Below, in pieces: positions 1 to 6,464 of a stretch of 7,854 bases of DNA. The notes under the pieces were generated by a model. That model did no database searches, was not told the origin of the DNA, and saw nothing but the letters and a program-made list of their open reading frames with translations. Position 1 is the first letter of the stretch; every line of letters begins with the position of its first letter. Where the stretch lies: the NCBI GenBank assembly GCA_031551625.1, contig JAVBNJ010000107.1, positions 1 through 7,854 of the forward strand, written 5' to 3'. The stretch is from JAVBNJ01 sp031551625 (GTDB lineage: Bacteria > Bacteroidota > Bacteroidia > Bacteroidales > UBA932). A program made the translations under genes and the position numbers.

Positions 1-83
1 ACACCGGCAGTTCCCATTTTGTGGTAGTGCGGTTCGCCTGGGGAAACCAGAAAAAAACAGAACCGGCGGTAGTAGATAAATAA
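1..83 (+). CDS. C-terminal end of an upstream gene, possibly an outer-membrane beta-barrel protein (partial)
   Basis: The third forward frame is open from the window edge (first full codon at 3) to TAA at 81-83, with a second in-frame stop (TAG) directly after. The 26 visible residues include the stretch HFVVVRFAWGN followed by a charged tail, QKKTEPAVVDK. The alternation of hydrophobic and polar residues in the first part resembles the last strand of a Bacteroidota outer-membrane barrel, many of which end in such a strand plus a lysine-rich tail. That resemblance is an inference from very little sequence and the family cannot be named. The other two forward frames are less protein-like. A strong terminator 28 nt downstream supports a real gene end here. 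Confidence 0.45.
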   Translation, partial: TGSSHFVVVRFAWGNQKKTEPAVVDK

Positions 84-110
84 TAGAAATCTCCTCTATA
101 GTTGTTGCGG

Positions 111-152
111 AAACCAAACAAACAAAAGGTGCTAAGGTTTGTTTGGTTTTTT
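111..152 (+). terminator. Strong intrinsic terminator after the upstream gene
   Basis: A perfect 13-bp stem is formed by AAACCAAACAAAC (111-123) and GTTTGTTTGGTTT (137-149), with a 13-nt loop and a run of T ending at 152. It lies 28 nt after the partial gene and before the porin, so it separates the two transcription units. Its left arm begins with A-rich sequence, but the reverse direction has no comparable T-run, so it is best read as acting on the plus strand. Confidence 0.85.
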
Positions 153-156
153 GTTA

Positions 157-187
157 TTTCACATATCGTGTTTTTTTTGTAAATTCG
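157..187 (+). promoter_or_regulatory. Candidate Bacteroidota-type promoter for the porin gene
   Basis: TAAATTCG at 180-187 matches the Bacteroidota -7 consensus TAnnTTTG with one mismatch. TTTC at 157-160, 19 nt upstream, is a one-mismatch version of the -33 TTTG element. Transcription would start at about 191-194, only a few bases before the ATG at 198. The match is imperfect, so this is a moderate call. Confidence 0.45.
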
Positions 188-197
188 CAACTTATAT

Positions 198-2312
198 ATG
201 ACGACACGCCATTCTTTCATAATCATTTTACTAAGCGTTATTGTAGCGCTGGGTGTGGCGTTTGAAGCCGGTGCGCAGGAATCCAAACCGGCTCGTATTG
301 CTTCACGTAAAGGTTTTTTATCTGATTCGTTGAAAACGCCGGTCGGCAACATGAACGCCTTGCCGGGCGAACCGCTAACCGGTGATGCCACTACCCCGGA
401 AGGGGGCAAACCCAAGAACACAGAACAGGATACAAGTGCTCCTCGAGTCTTGGAAACACACCTGTTCAGCGAAATACTAAAGCGCCAAAAGTTGTTCACA
501 TGGCATCATAACCGTTACACCAATGCACTGGAATTGCAACGGATAGATACGTTGATAAATGATCGTTTTCGCGACTATCCTTTTTTGCAACGCGATGTAG
601 GCGCCAACTATCTTGGTACGGTCGGTTCGGCGGTGATTCTGCATGATTATTTCAAACGTCCGTCGAATGATTATTTCTATTATTTCACGCCTTATATCGA
701 ATATGCTATAACACCCGAAAATATTTCGTTTTTCAATACTAAGAAGCCATATGTGTATTTTAATTACGCCGGTACGCTTTTTGGTAACTCGTCGTTCGAG
801 GAAGGAAATGTAGCGATTGTGGTGTCGGCTAATTTTTTGCCGGAGTGGAACTGGACAGTGCGTTACCGCCACTTCGGGACACGCGGCATGTTGAGCAACG
901 AAGCGACGGACAATAATGAAATCACATTGTCGACCAGCTACTCGGGCAAGCGCTACAATGCGCATGCAGGCTTTATATACAATGGGTGGAAGAATCAGGA
1001 AAACGGCGGTATGGTGGATGACCGCAATGTGCTCGACACGGTGATAGATGTACGTGTCATTGATGTATCATTGAAATCGGCTTCGTCGAAAATAAATAAC
1101 TATTCGTTTTTTGTGACACAAACGTACGGCGTGCCGCTCAATTTTTTTCGCAATGACAGTACTATCAAGGACGACGGAACCGCTGTTTACTTCGGGCATT
1201 CCGGCGAGTACACCACTATTGCGCGTACGTACGTAGATCAGATAGCGGCCGACGATTCATTGGGGCGGAGTTACTACAATAATCAATTCTATATCAATCC
1301 TACCAATTCGCGCGATTCGATGCGTACGATGCTGCTCGATAATAAACTGTTTATTACCTTGCAACCGTGGGCTTCATCATTCATTATCTCGCAGGTAACG
1401 GGTGGTGTGGGATACAGTTGGTTGTTGAATTATGTATTCCGCCCGTCGTTCTATGTGTCGCCAACGGAGAATGTACCGCAAAATAATTTTTACCTGTATG
1501 GTGCCGCACGCGGGGAATTCAGCCGTTACTTCTATTGGAATGCTTTTGCCCGCTACGATTTTGCAGGATACACGCAAAATGATTTCCGGATTGATGGAAA
1601 GGTCGGCATCTCGTTCTACCCATTGGCAAAAGGTATTCACTTGACGGGAGGCCTTCTGTTCCAGGCTAAGCGACCCGATTATTTTTTGAACAATACTTAC
1701 TCGAATCACTTTGTGTGGCAAAATAATTTTGATAAAACACTCGAAACACGGATAAGCGCCAAACTCGAAATTCCGGACTGGGAGCTGGAAGCAGGATTTG
1801 ACTATTCGTTGCTGTCGCAGTATGTATATTTCGGCAACGATGCCATGCCTGCGCAACATGGAAGCGAGATAAGCGTGTTGGCCGGCTACCTGAAGAAGAA
1901 TTTTAAATTGTGGTATTTCCATTTTGACCATCGTATTTTAGTACAAGCATCGTCTAATCAAGGCGTGTTGCCGCTACCATTGGTGAGCGCCAACCTTACG
2001 TATTACCTGCAAGGCGAACTGGTGCGTGGGGTGCTTACTGCACAAATAGGCGTCGATGCCTACTACAATACGAAATACTATGCCTATGGCTACAACCCCG
2101 ACGCAGGAAATTTCCATACACAAAATGTGCGAGAGATCGGCAACTATCCTTACATGGATGCATTTGTAAATATGAAATGGAAACATGCCACCATTTTTGC
2201 TAAAGTAATTAACGTAGGCGAAGGATGGCCTAACAGTGACTATTTTTCGGCGCTCCACTATATCCGCTCGCAACGCGCATTCAAACTTGGTATTTCTTGG
2301 AATTTCTATTAG
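198..2312 (+). CDS. Putative porin, Bacteroidota outer-membrane beta-barrel family
   Basis: A 704-residue exported protein, very probably a large outer-membrane beta barrel. Residues 1-26 form a clear signal peptide (n-region with Arg and His, hydrophobic core FIIILLSVIVALGVAF, AGA|Q cleavage site), which fixes the ATG at 198 as the start. A low-complexity Pro/Thr/Gly-rich segment (about 50-85) follows, then a conserved entry block with IDTLINDRF, YLGTVGSAV (138-146) and FNTKKPY (179-185). These are typical of the 'Putative porin' family (Pfam PF14121 as I recall it). The rest is a long run of aromatic-rich amphipathic strands ending in FKLGISWNFY, with the C-terminal aromatic residue expected of a barrel assembled by BamA. 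The transported substrate is unknown and porin activity is inferred from family naming only. The next gene follows after 48 nt on the same strand with no terminator between, so the two are probably co-transcribed. Confidence 0.9.
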   Translation: MTTRHSFIIILLSVIVALGVAFEAGAQESKPARIASRKGFLSDSLKTPVGNMNALPGEPLTGDATTPEGGKPKNTEQDTSAPRVLETHLFSEILKRQKLFTWHHNRYTNALELQRIDTLINDRFRDYPFLQRDVGANYLGTVGSAVILHDYFKRPSNDYFYYFTPYIEYAITPENISFFNTKKPYVYFNYAGTLFGNSSFEEGNVAIVVSANFLPEWNWTVRYRHFGTRGMLSNEATDNNEITLSTSYSGKRYNAHAGFIYNGWKNQENGGMVDDRNVLDTVIDVRVIDVSLKSASSKINNYSFFVTQTYGVPLNFFRNDSTIKDDGTAVYFGHSGEYTTIARTYVDQIAADDSLGRSYYNNQFYINPTNSRDSMRTMLLDNKLFITLQPWASSFIISQVTGGVGYSWLLNYVFRPSFYVSPTENVPQNNFYLYGAARGEFSRYFYWNAFARYDFAGYTQNDFRIDGKVGISFYPLAKGIHLTGGLLFQAKRPDYFLNNTYSNHFVWQNNFDKTLETRISAKLEIPDWELEAGFDYSLLSQYVYFGNDAMPAQHGSEISVLAGYLKKNFKLWYFHFDHRILVQASSNQGVLPLPLVSANLTYYLQGELVRGVLTAQIGVDAYYNTKYYAYGYNPDAGNFHTQNVREIGNYPYMDAFVNMKWKHATIFAKVINVGEGWPNSDYFSALHYIRSQRAFKLGISWNFY

Positions 2313-2325
2313 TATTCCAACTAAT

Positions 2326-2360
2326 TCAATTATTCACAGTTTTTCAATTACTCAATTATT
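2326..2360 (+). repeat. Triplicated TCAATTA motif in the porin-transglycosylase gap
   Basis: The 48-bp gap contains TCAATTATT at 2326-2334, TCAATTA at 2344-2350 and TCAATTATT at 2352-2360, the last abutting the GTG start. There is no Shine-Dalgarno sequence and no TAnnTTTG box, so translation probably relies on the A/T-rich leader, as is usual in this phylum. The motif may be simple A/T-rich sequence without a specific role. Confidence 0.35.
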
Positions 2361-3422
2361 GTGATTAGCCGTCGAAAATATTTATATTTGCTGATAGTGC
2401 CTGTAATGGTGGCCGCAGTGTTATTGTTGGTCGGGCAAACAGGTAATATGCACGAGCGCCCCCGCTTGTCGGTAAAGGATACATTATATTTTGTGATGGG
2501 AGAAAATCGGGGCGATTATTTTATTCGCAATGCCGAACCAGTGGGCTATCAATTGGAAATGATACGCGCATTCGCGAAAACACAAAATTCAAAATACCGT
2601 ATAGAAGTAATTCCGTCGCTTGAAGAGCGGGCGATAGCATTGCTTGCCGGCCGTGCCGATATTATGGTGTGCGCATGCAACGAATATGATTACCACAACG
2701 AAGAGGATGCGATAACCGCCGCGTTCCTGCTGCCCGACAGCTCGGCGTGGGTAGTTCGCTCTGGCGATGCGGAAATGGTACATCTGCTCAGCCAGTGGAT
2801 AGAGCAGTTCCGGCAAACAAAAGATTACCGGTTGAACCAGCAGCGCTATTTTCAATCGCAAGTGAAGATCAATGCCCGCTCGCATTATAGTTCGCTATCG
2901 CCCTACGATGGGTTAATAAGAAAATATGCCAAGCAGTTGGGCTGGGATTGGCGGTTGCTGGCGGCGCTGGTGTGTCAGGAGTCACGTTTCCGTCCCGACC
3001 TTGAATCGCCACGCGGCGCCTATGGGTTGATGCAGGTGATGCCCGCTACGGCAGAGAGTTTTGGTATCGATAGCCTTATTGACCCCGAACGTAATATGGC
3101 TGCGGGAATCAAAGTGTTGCAGCAGGCCAGGCGTTTTTTGAAATTGGATTCCCTCGACCGGACGAATCAATACAAATTCATGCTGGCGGCCTACAATGCG
3201 GGCTATGGTCGTATTACCGATTGCCGCACCTTTGCTGTTTCGCAGGGTAAAAATCCGAATAGCTGGGACGAGGTGGCGGCTGTTATTCCGCTAATGCGTC
3301 ACGAGGTTTATTATTCCGGCGAAGTGATGCAACTGGGGCGATTCAAAGGTACCGAAACACTTAATTTTGTACGCGAAGTGTGGGATCGTTATGAAAATTA
3401 CCAAAACTTAGTTGATGAATAA
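2361..3422 (+). CDS. MltF-like membrane-bound lytic murein transglycosylase with a shortened solute-binding domain
   Basis: A 353-residue protein predicted to cleave the glycan strands of peptidoglycan from the periplasmic face of a membrane. It starts at GTG: this start gives an N-terminal anchor (RRKYLYLLIVPVMVAAVLLLV), whereas the first internal Met, at residue 16, would cut the anchor in half. No lipobox cysteine is present, so it is a membrane anchor or signal peptide rather than a lipoprotein. Residues about 40-165 resemble a family-3 extracellular solute-binding domain (VGYQLEMIRAFA, LLAGRADIMV, AWVVRSGDAE) but much of the second lobe is missing. Residues about 180-345 form an SLT/lysozyme-like domain with catalytic Glu207 in CQESRF, then GAYGLMQVMPAT (219-230) and the AAYNAGYGR motif (276-284). 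E. coli MltF has about 518 residues, so this protein is short by most of one lobe. The catalytic domain looks intact. It is probably co-transcribed with the porin upstream. Confidence 0.88.
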   Translation: MISRRKYLYLLIVPVMVAAVLLLVGQTGNMHERPRLSVKDTLYFVMGENRGDYFIRNAEPVGYQLEMIRAFAKTQNSKYRIEVIPSLEERAIALLAGRADIMVCACNEYDYHNEEDAITAAFLLPDSSAWVVRSGDAEMVHLLSQWIEQFRQTKDYRLNQQRYFQSQVKINARSHYSSLSPYDGLIRKYAKQLGWDWRLLAALVCQESRFRPDLESPRGAYGLMQVMPATAESFGIDSLIDPERNMAAGIKVLQQARRFLKLDSLDRTNQYKFMLAAYNAGYGRITDCRTFAVSQGKNPNSWDEVAAVIPLMRHEVYYSGEVMQLGRFKGTETLNFVREVWDRYENYQNLVDE

Positions 3423-3427
3423 ATTTC

Positions 3428-3490
3428 GTCTACGAATTACACGAATTTTTCAACGACAAAATTTATTGATAATTAATGTAATTTGTGGAC
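3428..3490. repeat. Imperfect inverted repeat between convergent genes
   Basis: The 80-bp gap between the transglycosylase (plus) and the permease (minus) carries an inverted repeat. Bases 3428-3447 pair with 3471-3490 at 18 of 20 positions, two of them as G-T wobbles, around a 23-nt loop. Neither side is followed by the T-run of an intrinsic terminator: the plus transcript reads into an A-run and the minus transcript into GAAATTT. It may still slow or stop transcription from both sides, or be a decayed dispersed repeat. The left arm contains ACGAATTACACGAATT, a pattern of the 'CGgATTaCACGgATT' type also seen near 7629-7664. Confidence 0.55.
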
Positions 3491-3502
3491 AAAAAAAGGA
3501 CG

Positions 3503-4747
3503 CTATTCTGTCCGCATGGTTTTGTCGGGGCTCACGCGGGTGATGAACAGCGCGGGAAGCGCCAGCATAAGCATGATGCCGGTAAATGCAAGCCCGTTGA
3601 TGGCTAAAATATACCATACGTTCAACTGCACCGGCGCTACCGATACGAAGTATGTTTCGGGATTGAGCGTAATGATTTTAAAATAGTATTGCAGCAGGCA
3701 GCAGCCAATGCCGACAATGTTTCCGATAAGAAGTCCTTTTGCCAGAATAAACCCTGCGCGGTAGAGGAATACTTTTTGCACATCGGCATTGTACATGCCA
3801 AGCGCTTTGAGCAGCCCTATCATGCTTATTTTTTCGAAAAGTAAAATCAGTAAACCCGAAATCATGTTGAAACCCGCTACAATAATAGTGAGTGTGAGAA
3901 TAATGATTACGTTCATATCCAGCAACGAGAGCCAGTCGAACAAGTTCGAGAAATAATCGCGCACGGTTTTTACCTGCAGGCGGCTACTCGAAGCGGTAAT
4001 ATTGTAGGCTGCCATATCTTCAATCTGCACGGCCAATGTATCGAGGTGTTTAAGGTCGTCGATAAAAACCTCTACACCGCTTACCTGTTGGGGCGTCCAC
4101 CGGCTGATGCGCTGGATTTGTGCAAGGTCGCACAATATAACTACTTTGTCTATTTCTTCGAGCTGTGCTTCATACAATCCGCTAATGGTAAACTTGCGCA
4201 CGGTAGGCGGATCTTGCACAAAATACATCTCGAAACTGTCGCCGGTTTTCAATTCCAGCATATCGGCCATACGTTTGGAAAGCAGTACCGATTTGGAAAC
4301 GACCGTATCCGATACGGTAAACAATTCACCCTCGACTAAACACGAGCGGAAGAACGACCAGTCGAAATCCGTACCCACCCCTTTGAGCATGGCGCCCTGT
4401 ATATTGTCTTTCGTTCGGATGATGCCGCCTTTGTTGGCAAACACTTGTACCTGTTTGACACCCGGTAACGCAGCAATTTCGGGGATAAACGCTTCGTTGC
4501 GCACAATGGGTGTGGTTTCGAACGATTGGTTCGAATCGTAGTTTGTGAGCGTGATGTGCCCGTTGAAGCCTACGGCCTTGTTGCGGATTTCGTTCTTGAA
4601 ACCCGTAACCACGGCCACGGCCACAATCATTATCGCCACACCAACAGCTACGCTGGCGGTGGCAATGTGTACCATCAGCCGCGAGAGCCGTGTGCCCGAC
4701 GTGCGATCGGCGGCAATGCGCCGTGCTATGTAAAAGTTGGTATTCAT
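3503..4747 (-). CDS. ABC transporter permease of the LolC/LolE lipoprotein-release type
   Basis: A 414-residue inner-membrane permease predicted to extract outer-membrane lipoproteins from the inner membrane and pass them to the periplasmic carrier, powered by a LolD-type ATPase that is not in this window. It begins MNTNFYIARRI, close to the N-terminus usual for the family. One transmembrane helix (about 26-47, VGVAIMIVAVAVVTGFK) is followed by a periplasmic MacB-like domain (about 50-275) and three C-terminal FtsX-like helices (around MNVIIILTLTIIVAGF, FILAKGLLIGNIVGIGC and INGLAFTGIMLMLALPALF). The length equals that of E. coli LolE (414). I chose ATG at 4745-4747 over an in-frame TTG at 4757-4759, because the TTG lies inside the candidate -7 promoter box. 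Many Bacteroidota have a single LolC/E-type subunit, probably acting as a homodimer, so I give no specific symbol. A general FtsX-like exporter is the alternative. Confidence 0.87.
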   Translation of the reverse strand: MNTNFYIARRIAADRTSGTRLSRLMVHIATASVAVGVAIMIVAVAVVTGFKNEIRNKAVGFNGHITLTNYDSNQSFETTPIVRNEAFIPEIAALPGVKQVQVFANKGGIIRTKDNIQGAMLKGVGTDFDWSFFRSCLVEGELFTVSDTVVSKSVLLSKRMADMLELKTGDSFEMYFVQDPPTVRKFTISGLYEAQLEEIDKVVILCDLAQIQRISRWTPQQVSGVEVFIDDLKHLDTLAVQIEDMAAYNITASSSRLQVKTVRDYFSNLFDWLSLLDMNVIIILTLTIIVAGFNMISGLLILLFEKISMIGLLKALGMYNADVQKVFLYRAGFILAKGLLIGNIVGIGCCLLQYYFKIITLNPETYFVSVAPVQLNVWYILAINGLAFTGIMLMLALPALFITRVSPDKTMRTE

Positions 4748-4756
4748 TTCCGGTTG

Positions 4757-4789
4757 CAAAAATACAAAATAATGTGAGAATGTACCAAT
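4757..4789 (-). promoter_or_regulatory. Candidate promoter for the LolC/E-type permease gene
   Basis: Read on the minus strand, TATTTTTG (4764 down to 4757) is an exact match to the Bacteroidota -7 box TAnnTTTG. A TTG (4788 down to 4786) sits 21 nt upstream as a -33 element. The predicted transcription start, about 4750-4753, is only a few bases before the ATG at 4747. Confidence 0.55.
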
Positions 4790-4852
4790 TGTATAAATAT
4801 CTCAATGTAATAATGAAGCAAGTCTACCAACTTAAAAGAATGTCGTATATGC

Positions 4853-4920
4853 TGCAAATGCAAAAGATTGGTTTTATATATGCAAATATTGTGGTCTTCC
4901 CCGGAGTACCTGCAAATATT
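4853..4920. repeat. Spaced TGCAAAT direct repeats in the divergent intergenic region
   Basis: TGCAAATG (4853-4860), TGCAAATATT (4881-4890) and TGCAAATATT (4911-4920) recur at 28 and 30 bp, close to three helical turns. They lie in the 189-bp region between the divergent permease and mutY genes, just upstream of the mutY -7 box. They could be regulator-binding sites, but A/T-rich chance similarity is not excluded. Apart from these repeats and the two promoters I see nothing else in this gap. Confidence 0.35.
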
Positions 4921-4924
4921 TTGC

Positions 4925-4932
4925 TACCTTTG
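4925..4932 (+). promoter_or_regulatory. -7 promoter box for mutY
   Basis: TACCTTTG is an exact match to the Bacteroidota -7 consensus TAnnTTTG, ending 4 nt before the mutY ATG at 4937. No convincing -33 TTTG is visible at the right distance; the closest candidate is a TTC at 4897-4899, 25 nt away. If used, the mRNA would start at or next to the start codon and be essentially leaderless. Confidence 0.5.
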
Positions 4933-4936
4933 TTGT

Positions 4937-6004
4937 ATGGATTTCACTATTCAATTGCTCCACTGGTACGATGCCAACCGCCGTGACTTACCATGGAAAC
5001 ACACCCGCGACGCTTATAAAATCTGGCTATCCGAAATTATCTTGCAACAAACCCGTGTAGAACAAGGCAGGCCTTACTATACGCGCTTTGTCGAAAAATA
5101 TCCGGCAGTACAGGATTTAGCCGCTGCGCCTATCGACGAAGTGCTTCGCCTGTGGCAAGGCCTCGGCTACTATTCGCGTGCGCGCAACCTGCACCATACC
5201 GCACAACTGATTATTTCGGAGCACCGGGGTATTTTCCCTTCAACCTATAAAGAATTACTTATGCTTAAAGGCATTGGCCCGTATACAGCGGCTGCCATCG
5301 CCTCATTCGCTTTCCGCGAAGCTGTGCCAGCAGTCGATGGCAACGGGTACCGTATTCTTGCACGTGTGTTCGGAATCGACACGCCGATTGACACCACCAC
5401 CGGCAAAAAACAATTTGCTGAACTGGCTACCACTCTCATTTCACAAAAACATCCCGACAAATTCAACCAGGCGCTCATGGACTTCGGGTCGTTGGTATGC
5501 GCGCCTGCCAAACCCTTGTGCGCCGAATGTCCGCTGCAGGAAATTTGTATAGCCTATGCGAAAAAAACAATTGATAAGCTGCCTGTCAAAAGTAAACGCA
5601 CTGCTATACGCAATCGCTACTTTCATTATTTGTTTTTCCGCGAAGGCGATTGCACCTATATTCGCAAACGCACGGAAAAAGATATCTGGCAAGGGCTGTA
5701 TGAGTTTCCGCTGATTGAAACCACTCAAAAAGTTACACATGGAAAATTAGTTAGCAGTGAGCAATGGCAACTATTGACGGGCAATAAGCCGGTGAATATA
5801 GTAAACGTATCGTCCGAAATAAAACACCAACTCTCGCACCAAACACTGCACGCCCAGTTCTACACCGTTGATATCGAAAAAGCATCTCCTACGCTAAAAA
5901 AAGAATACACCCAAATATCTACAAACGAACTGGATAACTATTCTCTGCCCCGGTTATTAACGATTTTCCTGGAACATTTGTACGATATTAAAATTTTTTT
6001 TTAA
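4937..6004 (+). CDS. mutY: A/G-specific adenine DNA glycosylase MutY
   Basis: A 355-residue base-excision repair enzyme that removes adenine mispaired with 8-oxoguanine, preventing G-to-T changes. The N-terminal half is a HhH-GPD glycosylase: catalytic Glu33 in SEIILQQTRV, the helix-hairpin-helix LKGIGPYTAAAIASF (110-124) and catalytic Asp134 in VDGN. Four cysteines at 188, 195, 198 and 204 (spacing C-x6-C-x2-C-x5-C) form the [4Fe-4S] site. The C-terminal part (about 225-350) fits the NUDIX-like 8-oxoG recognition domain, with IWQGLYEFPL as its best landmark. The ATG at 4937 gives the standard MDFTIQLLHWY start with the conserved RRDLPW just after; an in-frame TTG at 4868 would add 23 residues unlike the family. 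Residue 137 is Gly in VDGNGYR, where homologues usually have Val. The gene ends in a T9 run that also encodes the final Phe-Phe-stop. ssb follows after 40 nt. Confidence 0.96.
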   Translation: MDFTIQLLHWYDANRRDLPWKHTRDAYKIWLSEIILQQTRVEQGRPYYTRFVEKYPAVQDLAAAPIDEVLRLWQGLGYYSRARNLHHTAQLIISEHRGIFPSTYKELLMLKGIGPYTAAAIASFAFREAVPAVDGNGYRILARVFGIDTPIDTTTGKKQFAELATTLISQKHPDKFNQALMDFGSLVCAPAKPLCAECPLQEICIAYAKKTIDKLPVKSKRTAIRNRYFHYLFFREGDCTYIRKRTEKDIWQGLYEFPLIETTQKVTHGKLVSSEQWQLLTGNKPVNIVNVSSEIKHQLSHQTLHAQFYTVDIEKASPTLKKEYTQISTNELDNYSLPRLLTIFLEHLYDIKIFF

Positions 6005-6009
6005 CTTAG
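5977..6009 (+). promoter_or_regulatory. Candidate ssb promoter overlapping the end of mutY
   Basis: TTTG at 5977-5980 (-33) is followed 21 nt later by TAACTTAG at 6002-6009, a one-mismatch match to TAnnTTTG. The -33 element lies inside the mutY coding sequence and the -7 box starts on its stop codon. The predicted start near 6013 leaves a leader of about 32 nt before the ssb ATG. This would let ssb be expressed independently of mutY. Confidence 0.55.
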
Positions 6010-6044
6010 CAGCCTGAATTTATAAACCTAAAAATTTAAGAGTT

Positions 6045-6464
6045 ATGTCGTTGAACAAAGTAATGCTGATTGGAAATGTAGGTAAAGATCCCGAAATTCG
6101 TCATTTGGAAAATGGAGTTGCTGTAGTAACGTTGCCGATTGCAACATCAGAACGTTTCAAAGACCGCAATGGAGAAGTAAAAGAACAAACAGAGTGGCAT
6201 AACGTAGTATTTTGGCGTACGCTTGCCGAAATCGTAGAAAAACATGTACGCAAGGGCAGCCAGGTATTTATTGAAGGCCGTTTGCGCACCCGCCAATGGG
6301 AAGACCAGAACGGACAAAAACGCTATGCTACCGAAATTGTAGCCGATACGATGCGCCTGCTGGGACGCCGTCCCGAAGGGCAAGACAATAACAACCGGGG
6401 AAGTCATGCTGCCACGGCTTCGCCCGAAATAGACCAAGTAGAAGGCGATGATTTACCATTCTAA
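6045..6464 (+). CDS. ssb: Single-stranded DNA-binding protein
   Basis: A 139-residue SSB that coats single-stranded DNA in replication, recombination and repair, normally as a tetramer. Residues 1 to about 108 form the OB-fold, starting with the typical MSLNKVMLIGNVGKDPEIR and including WHNVVFW and FIEGRLRTRQW. A short Asn/Gly-rich linker follows, then the acidic tip ending DDLPF, which in the family recruits partner proteins such as repair and replication enzymes. The length is close to the Bacteroidota norm. A mutY-ssb pair is common in this phylum, where gldE often follows; here the next gene is a superoxide dismutase whose probable start lies inside the codons for the DDLPF tip. No clear Shine-Dalgarno sequence is present (AAGAG at 6038-6042 is too close to the ATG). 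Confidence 0.97.
   Translation: MSLNKVMLIGNVGKDPEIRHLENGVAVVTLPIATSERFKDRNGEVKEQTEWHNVVFWRTLAEIVEKHVRKGSQVFIEGRLRTRQWEDQNGQKRYATEIVADTMRLLGRRPEGQDNNNRGSHAATASPEIDQVEGDDLPF

Noticed and set aside
477..965. Long open frame on the minus strand within the porin gene (162 codons)
   Set aside because: It lies entirely antisense to a clear porin gene, has no recognisable domain and a basic, low-complexity composition typical of a shadow frame. The same applies to the minus-strand frame at 1377-1931.
4748..4759. TTG start giving the permease 4 extra residues
   Set aside because: The codon overlaps the candidate -7 promoter box, and the ATG at 4747 gives the usual family N-terminus.
4326..4805. Second minus-strand frame of 159 codons overlapping the 5' end of the permease gene
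   Set aside because: It is out of frame with the permease, rich in His, Arg and Cys, and lacks any domain; the permease frame in the same place has clear helices and family motifs.
4868..4936. TTG start giving MutY 23 extra residues
   Set aside because: The added residues do not resemble the family N-terminus, and the region contains the -7 box TACCTTTG. The ATG at 4937 gives the standard start.
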